Source: Acholeplasma oculi (lineage in GTDB: Bacteria > Bacillota_I > Bacilli_A > Acholeplasmatales > Acholeplasmataceae). Taken from it: a DNA stretch of 64,000 nt. Positions 8,079-16,398 of this stretch are shown in pieces. The stretch's first letter is position 1. The number at the start of each line of letters is the position of its first letter. A program made the translations under genes and the position numbers. The DNA lies in the NCBI RefSeq assembly GCF_900166985.1, contig NZ_FUZK01000002.1, forward strand, positions 186,001 to 250,000, given 5' to 3'. Under the pieces are notes generated by a model. It did not search any database and was not told the origin of the DNA. It saw only the letters and a list, made by a program, of their open reading frames with translations.

Positions 8079-9141
8079 CTGTTACTAACGATTGTCCTAT
8101 TGGGCTTAATCCGTCTAATAAATATTCAATTTGTTGATCTGTCAGTGTTATATCGAACCAATACTCGAAAGTTTCTTTAGTAATTGCTGCTATATCATAA
8201 TCAAATAGTTCAGGATAAATTTTATTTGCAAGGTCATAGATAAATATAGGTGACTCTACTGAGTTTTGTTCAAACGGTGCAAATCCAACAGGAATGTTAT
8301 AAACTCTCCCATCGACAACAGCATCTAATTTATTCCATGTATCATTATTGATTAAGGTATTATATAAATACTTTTGATATATACCACCGATTAAAATAAT
8401 GTCTGGATTTGTATCTAATACTTCTTCTTCAGAGGGACGATTACTTGTAAAATTATCTGAGACAAATTTAACATTTAATTTTCTTAAAAGAGATGCCACA
8501 AAAGAGTTTGGCATATCTGTATATGCAAGATGAGATCCTCTTCCGTTTAACTTATCACCATAGATATAATATAAACTAGGTTGATTAGACTGTGCTTCTA
8601 ATACACTTGCTATGTCATCCATGGCAGTATTCATTCTATTTTGCCATTCATCAATTTTATCTGATGCTTCTGGAAATATTTGTCTTAATATTTCTGAAAA
8701 TGTAAACAGATAGTCATCAAATGTACCTGATGCAAACTGTCTTATATTTAGAACTGTTAACCCACTATTCCTTAGAGATTCAACTGTTGTTGGGTCAGGA
8801 AGTAATATTAAATCTACACCCCTTGAAAAATATGATTCAGCACTTTCATCATACTCATATTTATAAAAATTCACTGAGTCCGGATAAATTAAAGTTGCCC
8901 ATTCATTATCTGTTACTGTTTTGTATACTCCATCAATCTTGTCTCCAAGACCAAAGGCAATCATTAAATCTGCTGTTGATGGTGAAACAGCAGCAACTTT
9001 TTCTACATTTTTAGGAACAACAACTTCTATTCCAGCCATGTCTGTGATTGTAATACCATCTTTGTTGTCATCAGTACAGGCAGTAAGCAATACCGGCAGT
9101 GTAATAAATGCAATAAAAATAAATATTTTTTTAAAAACCAT
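8071..9141 (-). CDS. Substrate-binding lipoprotein of iron-type ABC transporter
   Basis: A signal peptide with lipobox LLTAC at about residue 22 anchors it outside the membrane. The mature part has the class III binding-protein pattern (VEKVAAVSPSTADLMIAFGLGDKIDGVY, then GVDLILLPDP, then NPDIILIGGIYQKYLY), as in FepB/FhuD/BtuF. At 356 residues it is a little longer than usual, with an extra C-terminal stretch after DLANKIYPELF. It is the first gene of the operon, with a good -35/-10 pair upstream. The ligand cannot be told from sequence. Confidence 0.87.
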   Translation of the reverse strand: MVFKKIFIFIAFITLPVLLTACTDDNKDGITITDMAGIEVVVPKNVEKVAAVSPSTADLMIAFGLGDKIDGVYKTVTDNEWATLIYPDSVNFYKYEYDESAESYFSRGVDLILLPDPTTVESLRNSGLTVLNIRQFASGTFDDYLFTFSEILRQIFPEASDKIDEWQNRMNTAMDDIASVLEAQSNQPSLYYIYGDKLNGRGSHLAYTDMPNSFVASLLRKLNVKFVSDNFTSNRPSEEEVLDTNPDIILIGGIYQKYLYNTLINNDTWNKLDAVVDGRVYNIPVGFAPFEQNSVESPIFIYDLANKIYPELFDYDIAAITKETFEYWFDITLTDQQIEYLLDGLSPIGQSLVTVG

Positions 9142-9201
9142 AAAAGTATCCCCTCTTCTTAATATTTTAATTATCTTGATGAACTTTATTCCTTTTATAA
9201 A

Positions 9202-9230
9202 ATTATAGCATTATTAACTAATATTCACAA
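9202..9230 (-). promoter_or_regulatory. Promoter of the iron-type ABC operon
   Basis: On the minus strand, TTGTGA (9225-9230) and TATAAT (9202-9207) have a 17-bp spacer. The spacer contains the inverted repeat TATTA-GT-TAATA, placed where a metal-dependent repressor could block polymerase. The regulator is not in the window. Confidence 0.6.
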
Positions 9231-9278
9231 CATGCGCTTCACTATTGGTTTTTTATTTTTATCACAGTATAACTATTT

Positions 9279-9707
9279 TTAGCTTTTAATCTCTTTTCCA
9301 TTTTTCAATTTGAATGATATCGTTTCATCTCTATAAACAGTGCCGCTCTCAACCATCATTGTAAAGAATGAATCTTTACATACTGCCACATGACCTGACA
9401 TCTTAAGAGTGTATGTTCCTGTTGGGTGAAGCAGAGTGAAATCCGAACCTTTGATTCTTGGTTGACCTTTGATTGCCTTGAATATCAATCTTGGCTTGCC
9501 TTCGAAATACTCGTATAAGAACTCGGTGTCTTTGTAACTTGTGAAATTCTATTCACGCTTCTTTTGATTCAGTTCTCGTCTGCACTCCATGTAATCTTTG
9601 TTAAATGCGGTGCTGATTGCTCTAACCACACAGTCGGTTGTTTTGATTCCTTTTGGATGGGCATTAAATTCTTGAAACATTACTTTGTCCATCCTGTGTT
9701 CAACCAT
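9279..9707 (-). pseudogene. Phage-type protein gene broken by one in-frame TAG
   Basis: One frame runs from about 9707 to 9279 with a single amber codon at 9549-9551. Before it the frame encodes FNAHPKGIKTTDCVVRAI and YMECRRELNQKKRE. After it come NFTSYKDTEFLYEYF and THPTGTYTLKMSGHVAV-like sequence. A TxDCVxRAI segment followed by GTYxLxxxxHxxV resembles a small prophage protein family of ~140-160 residues that may have a papain-like Cys/His pair; that link is from memory. The 5' end abuts an IS remnant, so the original start and promoter are lost. Confidence 0.6.
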
Positions 9708-9724
9708 TTGACCATTTATATTAG

Positions 9725-9918
9725 ACTCCCTGAAGATAAATACATATCATATTTACGAACTGCTTGACTGTATGAGAGTTCATTTTCAATGATGTTTAAA
9801 ACGACCTTTAATTTGAGTTCTCCGTTCTATAGTCTATTTGTTTTCTTTTTATCTTTCATGTGATCCCTCCTGCATACACTTATATTGTATCAAAGTACAG
9901 GTTTTTGGTATCAGTTCA
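9725..9918 (-). mobile_element. IS3-family left-end remnant
   Basis: From 9918 leftwards, the terminal TGAACTGATACCAAAAA, a Shine-Dalgarno GCAGGAGGG and the start of orfA (KVVLNIIENELSYSQAVRKYD) can be read with stops. It is clearly the same element type as 44665-45221. Only about 190 bp remain, cut off where the broken phage-type gene begins. Confidence 0.72.
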
Positions 9919-9979
9919 GTTCTGATTAAGCATTCTTTTGCAAAATCAACAGTATTTTCATCTACTTCTAATACACACA

Positions 9980-10007
9980 TGATAAAAAAGATGCTTTCCA
10001 GCATCTT
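9980..10007 (-). terminator. Rho-independent terminator
   Basis: Read on the minus strand, AAGATGCT-ggaa-AGCATCTT is followed by a run of Ts. It could end transcription of the DUF2075 gene if read-through passes the upstream inverted repeat. Confidence 0.7.
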
Positions 10008-10018
10008 ATTATAGGTAT

Positions 10019-10115
10019 TTAAAATAGTTGGTGTAAAAAAACACCTTTCAATTAGGTGGTGGTAGTACACCATCTTTTTTAAAGGCCTATTTGGATTTTA
10101 CACCAACTATTTTAA
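10019..10115. repeat. Nested inverted-repeat element
   Basis: A perfect 20-bp inverted repeat (10019-10038 with 10096-10115; core TAGTTGGTGTAAAA) encloses 57 bp holding a second hairpin (ACACCT...AGGTGGT). It lies between the DUF2075 gene and the IS3 remnant. It may be a small non-autonomous mobile element or an elaborate terminator. Confidence 0.65.
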
Positions 10116-10188
10116 AGGGCCTAAATTTCTACTAGAATTTTATATCATTTTTTGTTTGTACTATGGTGTTATACTACAACACATAAAT

Positions 10189-12060
10189 TCAATTATTTTT
10201 TTTGAGTACTTTATTTAGTCGAAACTCTATATACTTACTTAGATTCTCATCTTCACAATAAATATAACAACCTTTTTGTCCTCTAGTCATTAATGTTCTA
10301 TACGTATTTCTTATTATCTTATCCGCTAAAACAAAGTTATTATTTTTCTTTATGCCCTTTAAACTTTGATCCGTTTTTGCTCTTTTAGTATAATCCGTAA
10401 TCACTTTATTATCACGATATACTAAATCTTTTCCAATAATTACACCTACATAATCAAACTCTAATCCTTGGGAGGTGTGGATACAACCTACCTGATCGAA
10501 GGAATCTTTATCTATAGCCCACGTTTGAGTATTACTAAAATTCCATTTTGCTTTAAAATCATCTTTTAATTCAATATCAAACACATCTATATCGTTATTA
10601 CTTTTACTTACCCAATCAAATGTATATCCAGAGACTATTCTTGATTTGTTATTAATTTCATTAAGTTTTTTAAGGTCTTCTTTCATTTCAGTAGGGCTTG
10701 TATACAATTTAATATCATAGTCCCCGTCGAATCCATCATAGTTTGCTGTATCTCTGATTTGTAAAAGGTCATCTAGAAAAGCTAAATAACCATCACTACC
10801 ATTACATCTAAATTGTGAAGTTAAATTATAATCTTCACCATAAAAAATCATACTTCCTAATTCTTTAGCTTGTTTTTTAATTTCATTAATTGATCCAAAA
10901 TCTTTTGTTGTAACAATTTGATCTTCATCAATAAAAAATACACTTACTTTAGAAGCATTAATTATCTCTTTAATTTGGTTTTCACCCATATTAGCAAATA
11001 GCCCAGATTTTTCATTTAATCTATGTGCCTCATCTACAATCAAAAGATCATATTCATTTTTTGATGAGTTAAAGTAAGAGCCTGAACCTTTAAAGAGATT
11101 CTTAATATAATTCAAACTATACTTATCTTTTCTTAATATATCAAAATATACACTCCTAGGCGCTGAATTCTTGGTTACATAGTTCACAATTTTATGTCTA
11201 AATTCAGCAAGTAGATTGATAGCTACAACACTTTTACCTGTACCAGGTCCACCTTCAACCAAAATTGTGTATTTTTCTTCATTTATAATAGCTTTTTCTA
11301 CAAGTGTTTTTACAGTAGAAAAAACCACTTTTTGCTCATCTATCATATAGAATTCATCATTACCTGAAAGCATTGATGAAATTGCATCTTGTAGGGCTTT
11401 TGAAGGTCTAATTTTACCATGATCAATTTCATAAAGTAACTTTCCTTGATCACTTTTTTTAACATTTGATGAAATGAATTCTCTTAATTTTATCGTATCC
11501 TTTTTTAAGAAAATTGGAGCTTTTTTTATAATAGGCGTGTATAAATCATTTTCTAACTCGCTTCTATACTCTTCTTTGTAGTTATGTAAATAAGCTGAAG
11601 GTTTAATTTCTATGTTGTTGTCACCAATATATGAATTAAAATTACTTATCGTTTTAGCATAAGAGTATGCTTGGTATGAAGGGTGTGTAACTGCTCTATT
11701 GGACCCACCTAAATATGTAGTTACTATATCTTCTCTACTTGTTCTTTCAGCTTTCTCCCATTGTTTTAATTCTATAATTAATACAATAGGGTTTTCAGTA
11801 TATGTATATCCACTAATCAAAAAGTCCACTCTTTTAGAAGTGTTAGGAATATTATATTCTATGGCTATATTCAAATCTTGATTTATACTTGGGCTATATA
11901 AAACATTTTTCATATAAAATAATGAATTTTCCCAAGATCGTATTTCATTAATACTATTATAAAAACCTTTTTGGTTTAGTTCATTATGTACTTTTTCAGC
12001 AATTATTCCTTGATCTACATCATGATTAAATCCGGATATTGTATTAGAATATACTATCAA
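10189..12060 (-). CDS. DUF2075 P-loop ATPase/helicase-like protein with nuclease-like N-terminus
   Basis: The N-terminal ~200 residues carry a PD-(D/E)xK-like pattern: KRVDFLISG followed by IVLIIELKQW at about residues 75-100. Then come Walker A GGPGTGKSVVAINLL (about 270), Walker B LLIVDEAHRLN (about 340) and VGCIHTSQGLEFDYVGVI near the end. This is the DUF2075 (Schlafen-like) layout, cytoplasmic and common in defense islands. I place the start at TTG (12060) because AAGGGGG lies nine bases before it and family members begin MIVY. It is monocistronic, between debris and the methylation operon. Confidence 0.85.
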   Translation of the reverse strand: MIVYSNTISGFNHDVDQGIIAEKVHNELNQKGFYNSINEIRSWENSLFYMKNVLYSPSINQDLNIAIEYNIPNTSKRVDFLISGYTYTENPIVLIIELKQWEKAERTSREDIVTTYLGGSNRAVTHPSYQAYSYAKTISNFNSYIGDNNIEIKPSAYLHNYKEEYRSELENDLYTPIIKKAPIFLKKDTIKLREFISSNVKKSDQGKLLYEIDHGKIRPSKALQDAISSMLSGNDEFYMIDEQKVVFSTVKTLVEKAIINEEKYTILVEGGPGTGKSVVAINLLAEFRHKIVNYVTKNSAPRSVYFDILRKDKYSLNYIKNLFKGSGSYFNSSKNEYDLLIVDEAHRLNEKSGLFANMGENQIKEIINASKVSVFFIDEDQIVTTKDFGSINEIKKQAKELGSMIFYGEDYNLTSQFRCNGSDGYLAFLDDLLQIRDTANYDGFDGDYDIKLYTSPTEMKEDLKKLNEINNKSRIVSGYTFDWVSKSNNDIDVFDIELKDDFKAKWNFSNTQTWAIDKDSFDQVGCIHTSQGLEFDYVGVIIGKDLVYRDNKVITDYTKRAKTDQSLKGIKKNNNFVLADKIIRNTYRTLMTRGQKGCYIYCEDENLSKYIEFRLNKVLKKNN

Positions 12061-12433
12061 TTTTATGATCCCCCTTATAAAAATGAAAAGCAACACTAAC
12101 TTATTATAGCATTTTGTAATTTATTTATATAAATTTTGAAGGAAATTTCAACTTCTTAAGTGCAAACTTAATACCTATTTTATTTCATCTTGCAGATTTT
12201 TAATCCTTCATGTCTTATTTATGTATAAATTGGCCGTGTTAATTAAATAATACTTATTTTAATAAAATCTTAAAATAGAATATCAATTGATGACCTAACT
12301 TATTAAATGAATCCATACTCTACCTGGGTAGGAAACAATACCTATTAATGTTATCAAAATACTATCAGAATAAATTCAAATAGTTGATTTTGGTTTTTAT
12401 TTGCAATTTTATCATTTATTTCATAAGATTTAT
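12061..12433. other. AT-rich intergenic region
   Basis: I see no gene or RNA here. It separates the DUF2075 gene from the end of the restriction-modification operon. Confidence 0.5.
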
Positions 12434-12475
12434 ATGAGTCGTAAAGATAAGTTGATTGCCCTAGCTACTGTCACA
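12434..12475 (+). repeat. Dispersed 42-bp repeat, copy 1
   Basis: It aligns without gaps to 47578-47619 with 34 of 42 bases identical, including the block CCTAGCTACT. Both copies lie downstream of restriction-modification genes. Confidence 0.7.
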
Positions 12476-12493
12476 TTTATAGGGGGGGAATAA

Positions 12494-12575
12494 ATAAAAA
12501 AAACAGATGGCTGTAGCGAATAAGCTCATTTAACTCACACCCACACTCCGAGAAGTGATAGTAAGCACCATCTGT
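12494..12575 (-). terminator. Structured terminator at the end of the RM operon
   Basis: On the minus strand, ACAGATGG (12568-12575) pairs with CCATCTGT (12503-12510) and runs into eight or more Ts. The 57-base loop holds an inner CACTtctcggAGTG hairpin, making this larger than an ordinary terminator. It starts 3 bp after the last operon gene. Confidence 0.72.
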
Positions 12576-12578
12576 ATA

Positions 12579-12743
12579 TTATCTGTTTCTATTGTATCCA
12601 AACTCAACACTCTTTAAAACTTCTTTCCGATACCATTCTCTCTGAAGTATAAATTCATCACTAATCTCTTGATTATAGTTTTCAAGAATCGAATATTGAA
12701 AACACTTTTTGACATAATCAAAACCCATTGATGGATTTGCCAT
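12579..12743 (-). CDS. Small hypothetical protein ending the RM operon
   Basis: I start it at ATG 12743 (MANPSMGFDYVKKCF) because AAGGG lies eight bases upstream, giving 54 residues. It overlaps the end of the HExxH gene by 26 bp, so translation is probably coupled. The product is soluble and charged (NYNQEISDEFILQREWYRKEVLKS) with no recognised domain. Confidence 0.55.
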   Translation of the reverse strand: MANPSMGFDYVKKCFQYSILENYNQEISDEFILQREWYRKEVLKSVEFGYNRNR

Positions 12744-13167
12744 TATTGTCACCCTTCTTATTAGCCCTATCAATAATATCTTCTATTAGTCTGTCGCTAA
12801 AAGCAATTGCATCTTTTTCAATTTCTTGATTAAGATAATGATCATGTCCCGGTCTTTTATAGTCTTCAAAATCTTTATGCCATATTTCAACAACCTTGGG
12901 GTCATGATAAATAATTTCAGGATAATCTATACAAGCTCTTTGATATGCGTGTCGTGTTTCGTGAAAACTACACTTCAAAATATCGAGCTCGTTAGCGGTT
13001 TCTAGCCAGTCAGTACTAATTACAATGTAATAACCATCAGATAGAAATGAAGCATTTGTTTGATTACATTTAAAGAATTTTTGCGGTTTAAAGTGTACTT
13101 CAATTTCTGATAATCCTAGTATTTTCGATGCATAATCAACACCGAACCTTGCTAATTTTTCTTTCAT
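12718..13167 (-). CDS. Putative zinc metallopeptidase-like protein (HETRH)
   Basis: The 149-residue product has SFHETRHAYQRA near residue 85, a HExxH zinc-binding helix, and downstream acidic helices (EIEKDAIAFSDRLIEDI) that could supply the third ligand as in ImmA/IrrE-like zincins. It is cytoplasmic, without a signal peptide. It lies after the GHKL ATPase gene, separated by 180 bp with a dispersed repeat, on the same strand as the RM genes. A role in regulating or executing the defense response is possible, but no substrate is visible. Confidence 0.6.
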   Translation of the reverse strand: MKEKLARFGVDYASKILGLSEIEVHFKPQKFFKCNQTNASFLSDGYYIVISTDWLETANELDILKCSFHETRHAYQRACIDYPEIIYHDPKVVEIWHKDFEDYKRPGHDHYLNQEIEKDAIAFSDRLIEDIIDRANKKGDNNGKSINGF

Positions 13168-13272
13168 CTATTCACCAAATCTATTGTATTTTCTATTGCC
13201 GTTCATTGTGCTTTTTATCGTGTGATTGGCATAATCCTATTTTGTCCTACAAAAGGTATATAAAGGGGATAT

Positions 13273-13309
13273 GGTGTCCTACAAAGGGCATATTAACGTT
13301 GCCATTCAC
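13273..13309 (-). repeat. RM-flanking repeat, copy C (inverted)
   Basis: These 37 bp match the reverse complement of 50472-50508 at 31 of 37 positions, around the core GGTGTCCTA-AAAGGG. A partial extra copy, TGTCCTACAAAAGGTATA, lies just upstream at 13243-13260. It sits between the GHKL ATPase gene and the HExxH gene. Confidence 0.72.
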
Positions 13310-13350
13310 ACCTATTATCAAACTAAGATTTTTTTAATATAGCAATTTTA

Positions 13351-15318
13351 CTATAAATAATCTTCTGCATCAAATATGCTATACGTTGTTTTGGCTTGAA
13401 CGAGTAAATCATCATAAGTAAATAATTCGATTTTGTCGCTTTGAAGTTGCTTAAAATCAGAAGTTTTAAGTTTCGCTTTTTCAGATTTACCACAGATAAA
13501 TATTGCACGATAAGTGTACAAGTCAGTATTCAACCCTTCAACTTTATTGATTTCATCACTTAAATACACACGATATTTATTTAATTGTTCACGAATTTCA
13601 TTCACATTTGGACATGAATATGCAGTTTTCTTTGACCGTTTTATCTCAACTATAATTGGAAATCTATCTTGTGCTGTCTCCACAACTAAATCAGTGTATA
13701 TTGTCGTTTCACTGTTATCTATACCTAGATATTTCCATTTGTCTTGTGAAGAGACTTTTGTTCCTTTAATTTCCCATGATGGATTTATCAACCAAGGATT
13801 ACTAGCTAAGTGCATTTCAAACACTTTCTCTACTTCTTCGTTAGCGATGTGTTTCTCTAGTTCACGTATGATATTTAAACGATTCATTACATTTGATCTT
13901 ATTCTTAAAGCATGATTCAATTCAGCAACATTGAACAATTTCGCAAACAATTCCAAAATTTCTTGTTCAGAAATACCCAAATCTATGGCAGCATTATTCA
14001 AGGCTTTATCGTTGATTATTTGCATTATTGCTGGAGTTAAAACTTTAATATCATCTTCATCTTTTTCAGAAGGCTTATCAAATACTTTTTGAGCTAATCT
14101 TTTAAAAGCAGATTTTTCTTTATCATTATAGTTGTCATAAGCATTTTTATAAATTGGATTGGTCATCATTCTTGATAAATAGTCTTGTTTGCTTATATCT
14201 CGACTTGATCTCATTGTATTCCACTTATCAAGAATTTCGTTTCTAATTTTCGATAGATTTTCTTTAAGTATTTTCACTCCTTCAAGCTCATGGTTCAATC
14301 CTTCTCTACTACTTAGTACAGGATCATCTTTAGTATCGATAGATATTAGGTCAATTTCTCCAACTAAATATGCGTTAGGAATTCTTCCATCAACATGGTG
14401 TTTGAAAATGTTTTCATCAGCAATTTTACCATTAATATATACTGAGACTCCTGCAACGGTGGTCTCATCTTCAGTTTTTAAGTCTGTGGGTTTTTCTACA
14501 GTACCCATCCAACCACTTGCATGTTTTTTAAAATAATCGTTGCTCTTATCTACTATATTCTCATCTTTGATTGATGGAAACATAGCTTTTATATCAGTTT
14601 TTGATTTATTAAAATAATAAACATACTCTACTTTGGAGTAAAAAAAATGTTCTCTAAGTTTAATCTCAGTTATTTCACCATAGTTGAAGAAAAGTTTAAA
14701 ATCATATTGCCCATCAAAGTAGCTTGATGAGAATCTTTTTGCGAGTAAATCTTGAAGTGATTTTTGAGTATTTTTGTTAATGTGTCTTTTCAAATTGGGT
14801 AATATAATAATCGTACCGCTTGTTTTTGGTACATCCAATGGCGGAATGGTTTGAAATAAACACAAAGAAGGATCATCAATTAACTCAACATCCGCCTCAT
14901 ACTCAACTCTATCAGAATACAAAATATCATAAGCCAGAGTAATTTTTTTCCATTGTTTATCAAACTCGCTTTTAGTTATAATTGTATATTCATCTGTTAA
15001 ACTAAAAGCAGAAAATTTACCAATACCTTTTTTCCCCATAAAAGGTCTTAACTTCATATCTTTCGGTCTTCGCACATTTTCATTTTTTTCAAATCCAGAT
15101 TTTGCATATCTTTCTGTTAATTCTTCATCTGTCATCCCTATTCCATCATCCATCAGATACATGGTGTTATCATTAATTAATATTTGACACTTTTTTGCAT
15201 ATGCATCCCATGAATTAGCTATAAGTTCAGATATTGCTGGAGGATTTGATGTATATAGATTTTTACCAAAATGTTTCACTGCTCCTAGAGCAATTTGAAA
15301 TTTAACTTTATCCATCAT
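13351..15318 (-). CDS. MORC/MutL-like GHKL ATPase with C-terminal nuclease-like domain
   Basis: The N-terminus has all three Bergerat-fold motifs: ISELIANSWDAYA (about 30-42), MDDGIGMTDEEL (about 56-67) and MGKKGIGKFSAFSL (about 94-107). A middle region includes an S5-like domain and helices. The C-terminus carries TDLVVETAQDRFPIIVEIKRSKKT (about 540-565), a PD-(D/E)xK-type D...ExK pattern. GHKL ATPases of this MutL/MORC class are known in restriction-modification operons, where they are thought to remodel or clamp DNA. The gene overlaps the C5-methyltransferase stop by 4 bp. At 655 residues it combines ATPase and probable nuclease in one chain. Confidence 0.85.
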   Translation of the reverse strand: MMDKVKFQIALGAVKHFGKNLYTSNPPAISELIANSWDAYAKKCQILINDNTMYLMDDGIGMTDEELTERYAKSGFEKNENVRRPKDMKLRPFMGKKGIGKFSAFSLTDEYTIITKSEFDKQWKKITLAYDILYSDRVEYEADVELIDDPSLCLFQTIPPLDVPKTSGTIIILPNLKRHINKNTQKSLQDLLAKRFSSSYFDGQYDFKLFFNYGEITEIKLREHFFYSKVEYVYYFNKSKTDIKAMFPSIKDENIVDKSNDYFKKHASGWMGTVEKPTDLKTEDETTVAGVSVYINGKIADENIFKHHVDGRIPNAYLVGEIDLISIDTKDDPVLSSREGLNHELEGVKILKENLSKIRNEILDKWNTMRSSRDISKQDYLSRMMTNPIYKNAYDNYNDKEKSAFKRLAQKVFDKPSEKDEDDIKVLTPAIMQIINDKALNNAAIDLGISEQEILELFAKLFNVAELNHALRIRSNVMNRLNIIRELEKHIANEEVEKVFEMHLASNPWLINPSWEIKGTKVSSQDKWKYLGIDNSETTIYTDLVVETAQDRFPIIVEIKRSKKTAYSCPNVNEIREQLNKYRVYLSDEINKVEGLNTDLYTYRAIFICGKSEKAKLKTSDFKQLQSDKIELFTYDDLLVQAKTTYSIFDAEDYL

Positions 15319-16376
15319 ACTACCTCCAATGATCGAATATGTCGCAAAACACTCAATCCGATTACTTCTCCCAGTTTTACTGGAACCGCATTTCCAATTT
15401 GTCTAGCAATATCACCTATAACATAATCGCTGTTTTGAACAAATTGATAATCTCTTGGAAAGGATTGAAGTATAGCTCCTTCTCTAAGGGATAAGGCTCT
15501 ATCTTGCTCAGGATGCCCATATCTTCCAGTACCATATCTATTAAATTGAGTTGTTAGTGTTGGACTAACATCATCCCATGTCATTCTTCCATATACTGAG
15601 GTAAAAGATTGTCCACTTTTCTTCTTATAACACTCTAAGAGTAAATCTTCTGGCCAGTCTTTCCAAGTACCACCAGGTACAGAATTTTGGATTCTTCTAA
15701 GATTAATACTACTTAGTGAAGAAGCTTTGTGTAATGGGTCTATCTCACATGATTCGCCAGCTTTAATCGGTGGGAGATTAGATATGGCATCTCGCAAGGT
15801 AATCTTATTATCCTTGCGTTTTGGTTCAAGTAATTCTATACTCCCAAATATTGACGCCAAAAATAAGAGTCTTTTTCTTCGCTGTGGGACGCCATATTCT
15901 GATGAATCTACAACCTTATAGTCGACTTTATAGCCTAACGCTATTATTTGATTCTTAAAATCTAAAAAGACTTGTTCTTTTTCTAGTTCTGGAACATTTT
16001 CCATTGATATAATGTGCGGATTTGTTGATTTAATATGGTTTAAAAACGAATAAAGTAGACCCCATTTTGAGTCGATATTTTTGTCTATATTGTTTTTCTG
16101 CAGTTTAGAAAAAGGTTGACATGGAGCACATCCCATCAGCAATCGAACAGATTCATTCGTATATAACTTTAATAAATCAGAACTATTATATTCAGCAATA
16201 TCCGAAAGAATAAATTTGGCATTATTGTTTGTTTCGTACGCATATTTACACGTCGGATCTATATCGATTCCAGCCAATACATTAATACCCGTTTTCTCAA
16301 TACCGTGGGTTAATCCACCAACTCCACAGAATAAGTCAACTGCTTCAATTTTATTAAAATCAATAACCTTTGCCAT
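15315..16376 (-). CDS. DNA (cytosine-5)-methyltransferase
   Basis: All main C5-methyltransferase motifs are present in order: VDLFCGVGGLTHG (I), GCAPCQPFSKLQ (IV, catalytic Cys), SMENVPEL (VI), YGVPQRRKRLLFLAS (VIII), a target-recognition stretch, and IGNAVPVKLGEVIG (X). It uses SAM to methylate cytosine. The start is ATG 16376 (MAKVIDF), with AAGGA just upstream. It lies between Res and the GHKL ATPase with tiny spacing, so its methylation may protect against the downstream ATPase/nuclease or add a second specificity. Confidence 0.95.
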   Translation of the reverse strand: MAKVIDFNKIEAVDLFCGVGGLTHGIEKTGINVLAGIDIDPTCKYAYETNNNAKFILSDIAEYNSSDLLKLYTNESVRLLMGCAPCQPFSKLQKNNIDKNIDSKWGLLYSFLNHIKSTNPHIISMENVPELEKEQVFLDFKNQIIALGYKVDYKVVDSSEYGVPQRRKRLLFLASIFGSIELLEPKRKDNKITLRDAISNLPPIKAGESCEIDPLHKASSLSSINLRRIQNSVPGGTWKDWPEDLLLECYKKKSGQSFTSVYGRMTWDDVSPTLTTQFNRYGTGRYGHPEQDRALSLREGAILQSFPRDYQFVQNSDYVIGDIARQIGNAVPVKLGEVIGLSVLRHIRSLEVV

Positions 16377-16398
16377 AGTTATCCTTCTTTCTATCAAT

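Noticed and set aside
9849-10073. 74-residue minus-strand ORF
   Set aside because: It runs across a terminator hairpin, one arm of the nested inverted repeat and the IS3 end, with no ribosome site.
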